Assembly (NCBI GenBank): GCA_031279795.1
Contig: JAITHZ010000302.1
Coordinates: 1-5,200 of the forward strand
Length of the DNA: 5,200 bases
Source: Bacteroidales bacterium
GTDB lineage: Bacteria; Bacteroidota; Bacteroidia; Bacteroidales; WRGA01
Direction of reading: 5' to 3'
Shown: positions 1 through 5,200 of the stretch, piece by piece
Layout of the letters: each line of letters begins with the position of its first letter
How positions within the stretch are numbered: the stretch's first letter is position 1
Translations under genes and position numbers: made by a program
Notes under the pieces: model-generated
Database searches by the model: none
The model's input: only the letters and a program-made list of their open reading frames with translations
What the model was told of the DNA's origin: nothing

Positions 1-1402
1 CACGACTAGACTGGAGATTGCGGCCTTTGAAAAAAATCAAGTCGCCCTGTTTTAGCCTTTGGGCGTCAATTCGCTGACCTTCGTTTACCTGCGCAATGCA
101 ACTTGTGCTTAGCTGGTAACCGAATTTTTTGAAAACAAATGAAGTAAATCCTGAACAGTCGAATGCGTCAGGGCCTTTTGCGCCACGCTGGTAAACTCGT
201 CCCAGAAACTGTTTTGAATAACTGACAATATCTTGCGTCTGCGGAAGACTGTCGGCAACCTGTTCATGTTGAGCCGAAAGATTGGGATCAAGCGGATTTA
301 TGTTTATATCTATATCTTGAATGTCAAGCTGTCCTGTTTTTTTATTTTTCCTTTCAATCATTCCATCGTCCGATATGGCCAAGTCTGTTTGCGGAAAATC
401 CAGTTCTGTCAGTCGCTTAATTTCTTTTGCTGCCGAATGGCTTGGATCTGGCACAGGACCGGTTTTGTCTTTTTGCAAGTAAGAAAAAATTTGTCCGCGA
501 ACGAATTTTCCGTCTTTGTCCGTAAATACTTTCACTATCGGCGCATAGCCACTGATTCCGCTGATGCTGAAATCGCCTGATGTGCAAAAGTTTCCCAAAC
601 TGTAGCTGATAAAACGGTCTTTGTACACTTCGGCGGCGCGAACCACATGCGGGCCGTGACCGAAAACCACGTCAGCGCCAGCGTCGATTACTGCATGTGC
701 AAATTCATAGACATTGCCCCGATTTTCGCCAAAAAAAGTTTCCGTTTGCCGTGTCACACGGTTGTGTGCTTTGCCTTCTGCTCCGCCATGAAACGAAACG
801 ATCACAATGTCGCACGAAGCATCCAGTTCCGCTACAAGACGTTTTGCTTTGGCCAGGTCGGTGATGCGTACTGTTCCCGAATTGGGCGCAAAGCCGCAAA
901 ATCCATATTTTATGCCATCCTTTTCAAAAACTGACGTCTCGCATACGCCTTCCAGTCCTGCATAATGCAATCCTGCTTCTTTCAGAACTTTAACGGTATT
1001 TTCCCGTCCGGGAGCGCCAAAATCGCCGTTGTGGTTATTGGCTATATTAATCAGGTCATAACCGGCGTCAACCAAATAATTTACGTAGCGGTTGGGCATC
1101 CTGAAAAAATAACATCCGCTCTTGCACGATTTGGCGTATCCGCCTTTATCTAAAATGCAACCTTCCAAATTTCCGAAGGTAACATCGGCGTCGCGCAAAA
1201 TGTCCTTTACATTCCGCAGCAACTCTTTGCCGTCGTGAACCGGCAATTTGGCGTCCGAAGGATAGTTCGAACCCAGCATGATGTCGCCTGTCCCAATGAA
1301 TGACAACGGTTTATCGACTCGTTGTTTGGCGTTTTGAGCACATACCGAAAAAAGGCCTATAAGCCCCCATATTGCTAACTGAACTGTAAATTGTTTTATC
1401 AT
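1..1402 (-). CDS. Exported CapA (PGA_cap) domain protein fused to a C-terminal NlpC/P60 peptidase domain; C-terminus cut by the window edge
   Basis: The frame starting at the ATG at 1402-1400 stays open for 467 codons to the left edge, without a stop or frameshift. Residues 1-22 form a signal peptide: Lys3, a hydrophobic core at about 6-20, and a likely signal peptidase I site after VCA (residue 22). Residues about 33-310 are a CapA/PGA_cap domain, related to calcineurin-like metallophosphoesterases. Its motifs are GTGDIMLG (Asp40), GNLEG (77-81), ANNHNGDFG (Asn123, His124), SFHGGAEG (His205), GHGPHV (His249, His252) and SYSLGNF (266-272). A polar, Asp/Asn/Gln-rich linker spans about 312-388. 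From about 391 an NlpC/P60 domain begins, with the nucleophile in FDCSGFT (Cys416) and QGDLIFF at 452-458; its catalytic His lies outside the window. CapA proteins take part in poly-gamma-glutamate capsule production, and NlpC/P60 enzymes cut gamma-D-glutamyl bonds in wall peptides. The protein probably acts in the periplasm or at the cell surface. Its substrate cannot be read from the sequence. The gene has its own promoter and diverges from lon. Confidence 0.9.
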   Translation of the reverse strand, partial: MIKQFTVQLAIWGLIGLFSVCAQNAKQRVDKPLSFIGTGDIMLGSNYPSDAKLPVHDGKELLRNVKDILRDADVTFGNLEGCILDKGGYAKSCKSGCYFFRMPNRYVNYLVDAGYDLINIANNHNGDFGAPGRENTVKVLKEAGLHYAGLEGVCETSVFEKDGIKYGFCGFAPNSGTVRITDLAKAKRLVAELDASCDIVIVSFHGGAEGKAHNRVTRQTETFFGENRGNVYEFAHAVIDAGADVVFGHGPHVVRAAEVYKDRFISYSLGNFCTSGDFSISGISGYAPIVKVFTDKDGKFVRGQIFSYLQKDKTGPVPDPSHSAAKEIKRLTELDFPQTDLAISDDGMIERKNKKTGQLDIQDIDININPLDPNLSAQHEQVADSLPQTQDIVSYSKQFLGRVYQRGAKGPDAFDCSGFTSFVFKKFGYQLSTSCIAQVNEGQRIDAQRLKQGDLIFFKGRNLQSSR

Positions 1403-1439
1403 AAACGTATTTTTTTGATTATTTTTCGATTTTGACCTG

Positions 1440-1471
1440 CAAATATAGACATGTTGATTTAAACTGACAAA
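1440..1471 (-). promoter_or_regulatory. Bacteroidota-type promoter of the CapA-NlpC/P60 gene
   Basis: Read on the minus strand, a -33 element TTTG (1471-1468) is followed after exactly 20 bases by a -7 element TATATTTG (1447-1440). This is a full match to the Bacteroidota primary-sigma consensus TTTG-N19~20-TAnnTTTG. Transcription would begin roughly at 1430-1436, giving a leader of about 30 bases. The leader is A-rich and has no Shine-Dalgarno sequence before the ATG at 1402, which is normal in this phylum. The start site is inferred from spacing only. Confidence 0.75.
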
Positions 1472-1675
1472 AAAATGGCAACATTTAACACCTGTCCGTT
1501 TTTTTTAATTCCAGCGATATCATGAGCTTGGGTTTTGCTAACATACTTTGCTTTTTCTTAATTAACACATTGTCTGTTCTTCATTTACAAAATGTAAAAA
1601 ACGACAGGCTGGTTGAGACTTCAAGAGCTGCTGTGAAAAACAACCATGAAAAATTAAAATTAAAATTATCAGAAA

Positions 1676-1707
1676 ATGGGAACAACGATAAAGAATGATT
1701 ACCTTTG
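1676..1707 (+). promoter_or_regulatory. Probable promoter of the lon-panC-panD operon
   Basis: TACCTTTG at 1700-1707 is a perfect TAnnTTTG -7 element, in the TACCTTTGCA context that is common in Bacteroidales. At the expected 20-base spacing the -33 position reads ATGG (1676-1679), only a 2-of-4 match to TTTG. The promoter may therefore be modest or helped by an activator. Transcription would start near 1712-1716, leaving a leader of about 50 bases. That leader contains a tandem TTTACTA repeat (1717-1730) and a weak 7-bp hairpin (1720-1726 with 1735-1741). No CIRCE-like heat-shock operator is seen. Confidence 0.65.
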
Positions 1708-1766
1708 CACCGTTTTTTTACTATTTACTATCAAAAATAGTTGGGATATTATAAACAACTGATTAC

Positions 1767-4208
1767 ATGAAACTTTATTCGGAAACTAATTATTACGAAA
1801 CCGGAGATGGCAGCCAAAGCATTGTCTTACCAATCATTACCGATATTGACGATGTGGTGGAAGACAGTAATTTTTCCATCGACGCTGATGCTACAATTCC
1901 AATTCTGCCGCTGAAAAACGCTGTACTTTTCCCCGGCGTGACAATACCAGTAAATATTACACGCAAAAAGTCAATGCGTTTAGTACGGGAGGCTTTTCAA
2001 AAAACTGAATACATCGGGGCGCTTACCCAAAAAGATGCTAATTTGGATGAACCCGGACTGGCCGACATGCATCCGCGTGGTTCCATTGCACAGATTGTAA
2101 GGATTCTTGAAATGCCCGACCAGACTTCTACTGTCATCCTGCACGGCAAAAAACGATTCGACGTGAAAAAGATAGTGAGAAATTCTCCCTATATGACGGC
2201 AAAATTTAAACTGATTGACGAATCGTACGCACCAAAGGAAGACCTCGAATTTTATACACTGGTGGGCGCTATTCGCGATTCGGCCAGCAACATGCTGAGA
2301 ATGTTCGGCGATATTCCGCTTGACATAATCTTTACGATAAAAAATATTTCTGACCCGCATTACCTGCTCAATTTTATCGCCTGCAATTTCCCAATCAATG
2401 TGGAAGAAAAAATAACCATGTTGAATATCGACAACCCCAAAGAACGCGGACAAATGCTGCTGCGCACATTAAGCCATGAAACGCAGCTGGTTGAAATCCG
2501 CACCACCATACAGAACAAGGCGCGTAAAGATATCAACCAGCAGCAGCGGGAATATTTCCTGCAACAGCAGCTGAAAACCATTCAGAACGAACTGGGCGGA
2601 ACAGCGCAGGAACAGGATGTAGAAGAAATGAGAAAAAAAGCTAAAAAGAAGAAATGGAACAAAAACGTTGCTGCCATCTTTGAAAAAGAATTGAAAAAAC
2701 TGGAACAGTTGAATGCCCAGTCGCCCGATTATTCCGTTCAGATGCAATACATGCAAACAATTATATCCTTGCCATGGAACGAATATACCCAAGATAATCT
2801 GAACCTGAAAAATGTTCAGACAGAACTTGATAACGACCATTATGGCCTGGAAAAAGTGAAGGAACGCATCATTGAACATCTGGCGGTACTCAAATTGAAA
2901 GGCGATCTGAAATCGCCAATTTTGTGCCTGTATGGACCTCCGGGCGTTGGGAAAACATCGTTGGGAAAATCCGTAGCTAACGCTCTCAAACGAAAATATG
3001 TACGTATTTCCTTGGGGGGGCTTCACGACGAGGCGGAAATTCGCGGCCATCGCAAAACCTATATAGGCGCCATGCCCGGACGCATCATTCAAAGCCTCAA
3101 AAAAGCCGGTTCTTCCAATCCCGTATTTATCCTGGACGAAATCGACAAAGTGGGAAACGACTTCAAGGGAGACCCTGCTTCGGCTTTGCTCGAAGTACTT
3201 GACCCTGAGCAAAACAGCGCTTTCCATGATAATTATCTGGATATAGATTTCGACTTGTCGCACGTCATGTTTATCGCCACCGCCAACACGCTTAACAACA
3301 TCTCCCAACCGTTGCTCGACCGCATGGAATTGATTGAAGTCAGCGGCTATCTGCTGGAAGAAAAAATAGAAATAGCTTGCAGTTACCTGATTCCAAAAGA
3401 ACTGGAAAACCACGGCATTCCCCCAGCAACCATCGAAATACCTCGCGAAACAATTCAGCGCATTATCGAAAGCTATACACGCGAATCAGGTGTGCGGGAA
3501 CTGGACAAAAAAATTGCAAAAATCATGCGACGCCTGGCCTTGAAAATCGGTTCGGAAGAAAAAATCCTGCCCGTGCTTTTGCCCGAAAACCTGAATACAT
3601 ATCTCGGAATACCCGAATATACAAACGATAAATACGAAGGCAACAGCTATGCCGGCGTTGTCACCGGATTGGCATGGACGGCTGTCGGCGGCGAAATTCT
3701 CTATGTCGAATCCAGCCTCAGTAACGGAAAAGATACTAAACTTACCCTCACTGGCAATCTGGGCGATGTCATGAAAGAATCGGCTATCCTCGCGCTGGAA
3801 TACATCAAGGCGCATGCCGAAAAACTCGGTATCAAAAACGAATTGCTGGAAAATCGAAATGTCCACATTCACGTTCCCGAAGGAGCCATCCCGAAAGACG
3901 GACCATCTGCCGGAATCACAATGGCTACATCGCTCGTTTCGACATTCCTGCAGCGAAAAGTCAAAAAGCACTTGGCCATGACTGGCGAAATCACCCTGCG
4001 TGGAAAAGTACTGCCAGTTGGCGGAATAAAAGAAAAAATACTGGCTGCAAAACGCGCCGGAATAAAGGAAATTATCCTTTCCGAAGAAAATCGCAAGGAT
4101 ATTGGTGAAATTAAAGATATTTACATAAAGGGATTAAAATTTCATTATGTAAACGATATTCGAGAAGTATTGGACATCGCTTTATTAAAAGAAAAAGCAA
4201 CAAAATGA
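1767..4208 (+). CDS. lon: ATP-dependent endopeptidase Lon (LonA type)
   Basis: Lon is a cytoplasmic hexameric AAA+ serine protease that unfolds and degrades misfolded and some regulatory proteins. The 813-residue product has the full LonA layout. An N-terminal extension (1-43) leads into the LAN substrate-binding domain, starting at ILPLKNAVLFPG (46-57). A charged helical, coiled-coil-like region follows (about 240-335), with QQQREYFLQQQLK at 258-270. The AAA+ module (about 340-590) carries Walker A GPPGVGKT (390-397), pore-loop TYIGAMPG (431-438), Walker B FILDEID (454-460), sensor-1 Asn507, Arg519 in LLDRMELIE, and sensor-2 Arg577 in GVRELD. The protease domain (about 605-805) has the catalytic dyad: Ser714 in PKDGPSAG and Lys757 in GGIKEKIL. 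The 43-residue spacing equals that of E. coli Ser679 and Lys722. The length is usual for Bacteroidota. The ATG at 1767 is the first in frame after the promoter; the next Met is at residue 70, inside the LAN domain. A 7-G run at 3014-3020 keeps the frame. The stop overlaps the panC start. Confidence 0.98.
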   Translation: MKLYSETNYYETGDGSQSIVLPIITDIDDVVEDSNFSIDADATIPILPLKNAVLFPGVTIPVNITRKKSMRLVREAFQKTEYIGALTQKDANLDEPGLADMHPRGSIAQIVRILEMPDQTSTVILHGKKRFDVKKIVRNSPYMTAKFKLIDESYAPKEDLEFYTLVGAIRDSASNMLRMFGDIPLDIIFTIKNISDPHYLLNFIACNFPINVEEKITMLNIDNPKERGQMLLRTLSHETQLVEIRTTIQNKARKDINQQQREYFLQQQLKTIQNELGGTAQEQDVEEMRKKAKKKKWNKNVAAIFEKELKKLEQLNAQSPDYSVQMQYMQTIISLPWNEYTQDNLNLKNVQTELDNDHYGLEKVKERIIEHLAVLKLKGDLKSPILCLYGPPGVGKTSLGKSVANALKRKYVRISLGGLHDEAEIRGHRKTYIGAMPGRIIQSLKKAGSSNPVFILDEIDKVGNDFKGDPASALLEVLDPEQNSAFHDNYLDIDFDLSHVMFIATANTLNNISQPLLDRMELIEVSGYLLEEKIEIACSYLIPKELENHGIPPATIEIPRETIQRIIESYTRESGVRELDKKIAKIMRRLALKIGSEEKILPVLLPENLNTYLGIPEYTNDKYEGNSYAGVVTGLAWTAVGGEILYVESSLSNGKDTKLTLTGNLGDVMKESAILALEYIKAHAEKLGIKNELLENRNVHIHVPEGAIPKDGPSAGITMATSLVSTFLQRKVKKHLAMTGEITLRGKVLPVGGIKEKILAAKRAGIKEIILSEENRKDIGEIKDIYIKGLKFHYVNDIREVLDIALLKEKATK

Positions 4209-5086
4209 TAGTTGTACATGCCATTGCCATCTTACAACAGGAAATCGCCGCATGGAAACAAAACGGAAAAACCATCGGATTGGTTCCTACAATGGGCGCA
4301 CTGCATCGCGGGCATATTTCGCTGGTCGAAAAATGCCGCACCGAAACGGATTGCTGTATAGTCAGCATCTTTGTCAATCCAACACAGTTTAACGACCAGA
4401 TGGATTACGCCTCTTATCCGAAAAAATTCAAAGACGACAGCGTCATGCTGAAAGAAGCCTGCTGCGATATTCTTTTTGCTCCGTCGGAACAGGAAATGTA
4501 CCCTGCACCCGATACGCGGACTTTTGATTTCGGCATGCTCGACAAGGTGATGGAAGGACGTTTCCGTCCAGGACACTTCAACGGCGTAGCGCAGATTGTC
4601 AGCAAACTGTTTCAGGCAGCATCGCCAGACAAGGCTTTTTTTGGCGAAAAAGACTTTCAGCAACTGGCCATTATCCGCGCACTGGTTCAACAGCAGAACT
4701 GTCCGGTCGAAATAGTTGGCTGCCCAATCGTACGCGAATCCGAAGGACTGGCGCTAAGCAGCCGAAATGCCCGCCTGACCATCAAACAGCGCCAGATTGC
4801 TACAAAAATATCTCAAACATTAACAAAAAGCTACGCCCTCGTCAGCTCCAAAACAGTTGGAGAAACCATTGCCTTCGTCACTGAAGAAATAAACGCCGAA
4901 CCTTCGTTGCGCGTCGAATATTTCGATATCGTGAACGGTAATACACTACAGCCTGTAACTGACTGGAATGAAGCAGACTATATTGTAGGATGCACTGCCG
5001 TTTTCTGCGGCGAAGTGCGTTTGATAGACAACATAACATATCGTAAACAAAAAACACTTAAAAATGCCACCCCACCATGCTCGTAG
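4205..5086 (+). CDS. panC: Pantothenate synthetase (pantoate--beta-alanine ligase)
   Basis: PanC condenses pantoate with beta-alanine using ATP, through a pantoyl-adenylate intermediate, as the last step of pantothenate (vitamin B5) synthesis in the cytoplasm. The 293-residue protein shows the family signatures in order. They are PTMGALHRGH (28-37; His34 and His37 of the nucleotidyltransferase HxGH motif), FVNPTQF (56-62, with pantoate-contacting Gln61), EGRFRPGHFNGV (117-128), FFGEKDFQQL (145-154; Lys149 and Asp150) and the KMSKS-like region VRESEGLALSSRN (176-188). The length fits the usual 280-295 residues. The start overlaps the lon stop as ATGA (4205-4208), which suggests translational coupling. 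The end overlaps panD by 10 bases. No active-site residue that I can check is missing. Next to panD, its role in making the coenzyme A precursor is clear. Confidence 0.97.
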   Translation: MIVVHAIAILQQEIAAWKQNGKTIGLVPTMGALHRGHISLVEKCRTETDCCIVSIFVNPTQFNDQMDYASYPKKFKDDSVMLKEACCDILFAPSEQEMYPAPDTRTFDFGMLDKVMEGRFRPGHFNGVAQIVSKLFQAASPDKAFFGEKDFQQLAIIRALVQQQNCPVEIVGCPIVRESEGLALSSRNARLTIKQRQIATKISQTLTKSYALVSSKTVGETIAFVTEEINAEPSLRVEYFDIVNGNTLQPVTDWNEADYIVGCTAVFCGEVRLIDNITYRKQKTLKNATPPCS

Positions 5087-5200
5087 ATATTGTAAAATCC
5101 AAAATACACAGGGTTAGCATTACAGAAGACAACCTGAACTATATCGGTAGCATCACCATTGACGAAGATTTGATGGATGCCGCCAATCTGATTGAAAATG
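5077..5200 (+). CDS. panD: Aspartate 1-decarboxylase proenzyme, N-terminal part only (cut by the window edge)
   Basis: PanD decarboxylates L-aspartate to beta-alanine, the substrate of PanC. It is made as a proenzyme that cleaves itself between Gly and Ser to create a pyruvoyl cofactor. The 41 visible codons, from the ATG at 5077, contain KSKIHRV (7-13), with Lys9 and His11 at the same positions as in E. coli PanD. The cleavage site is Gly24-Ser25 in NYIGSIT, followed by IDEDLMDAANLIEN (28-41). About a third of the usual 115-130 residues is visible. The start lies inside the last codons of panC in another frame (10-base overlap). No Shine-Dalgarno sequence is visible, so translation probably depends on ribosomes ending panC. 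I rejected the ATG at 5064 because it is not in the panD frame. Confidence 0.95.
   Translation, partial: MLVDIVKSKIHRVSITEDNLNYIGSITIDEDLMDAANLIEN

Larger units (their letters stand above)
1403..1766. other. Divergent AT-rich intergenic region between the capA-like gene and lon
   Basis: This 364-bp stretch carries the two divergent promoters at its ends. The middle (about 1472-1675) contains no recognised gene or RNA. It does contain several small structures. CCTGTCCGTTTTTT (1491-1504) is nearly complementary to AAAAAACGACAGG (1596-1608), with one bulged C. A perfect 6-bp dyad with a 3-base spacer lies at 1584-1598 (TTTACA-AAA-TGTAAA). An ATG-initiated ORF of 58 codons runs from 1522 to 1698. 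It has a hydrophobic stretch at residues about 4-21 followed by a charged, Lys/Asn-rich half. It has no promoter match or ribosome site that I can see, so I do not call it a gene. No GC-rich hairpin precedes the T-run at 1499-1506, so there is no clear terminator. Confidence 0.7.

Noticed and set aside
233..1153. Plus-strand ORFs of 60-115 codons at 233-580, 647-934 and 965-1153
   Set aside because: They lie opposite the minus-strand CapA-NlpC/P60 frame, which has clear domain motifs along its whole length. They have no start signals or recognisable features.
1..1402. Possibility that the CapA-like gene is a pseudogene
   Set aside because: Codon-by-codon reading of the minus strand from 1402 gives 467 uninterrupted codons with intact motifs in both domains. 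It only looks absent because its stop is outside the window.
1340..1402. Lipoprotein signal (lipobox) at Cys21 of the CapA-like protein
   Set aside because: The residues before Cys21 are Phe-Ser-Val. A lipobox needs a small residue such as Gly, Ala or Ser just before the Cys. Cleavage after VCA by signal peptidase I fits better.
1499..1506. T-run as an intrinsic terminator
   Set aside because: No GC-rich hairpin precedes it, and no gene ends next to it on either strand; the region lies between divergent starts.
1544..1550. TACTTTG as an alternative -7 box upstream of lon
   Set aside because: It has one base too few between TA and TTTG, and no TTTG lies about 20 bases upstream. The TACCTTTG at 1700 is a full match.
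2469..3413. Long antisense open frame (314 codons) opposite lon
   Set aside because: It is a shadow of the lon coding frame. The predicted protein is unusually rich in Phe and Gln, as expected from reverse-complemented Glu/Lys/Leu codons, and shows no recognisable domain.

Overview
The window looks like an ordinary chromosomal stretch of a Bacteroidota bacterium, most likely of the order Bacteroidales. Three things point there. The two divergent gene starts each carry a TAnnTTTG -7 element (TATATTTG and TACCTTTG), the class typical of this phylum. The start codons follow A-rich leaders with no Shine-Dalgarno sequence. The Lon, PanC and PanD proteins read like Bacteroidota versions. I see no transposase, phage gene, tRNA, rRNA or CRISPR array.

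Layout. From base 1402 down to the left edge, on the minus strand, one reading frame is open for 467 codons and runs out of the window. It encodes an exported protein with an N-terminal CapA/PGA_cap metallophosphatase-like domain, a low-complexity linker, and the start of a C-terminal NlpC/P60 cysteine peptidase domain. Because its stop lies outside the window it is easily missed, and small shadow ORFs on both strands cover it. A 364-bp AT-rich divergent intergenic region (1403-1766) separates it from the plus-strand genes. This region holds both promoters, some small inverted repeats and one doubtful 58-codon ORF.

On the plus strand, three genes are packed with overlapping ends: lon (ATP-dependent protease, 813 aa), panC (pantothenate synthetase, 293 aa, ATGA overlap with lon) and the first 41 codons of panD (aspartate 1-decarboxylase, 10-bp overlap with panC, cut by the right edge). 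PanD makes beta-alanine, which PanC joins to pantoate to give pantothenate, the precursor of coenzyme A. Lon degrades misfolded and regulatory proteins. The three appear to be transcribed together from the promoter in front of lon.

The most interesting items are the CapA-NlpC/P60 fusion, which joins two domain families both linked to gamma-glutamyl polymers or wall peptides, and the tight coupling of a protein-quality-control protease to vitamin B5 synthesis. I found no convincing sign of an entirely new system.
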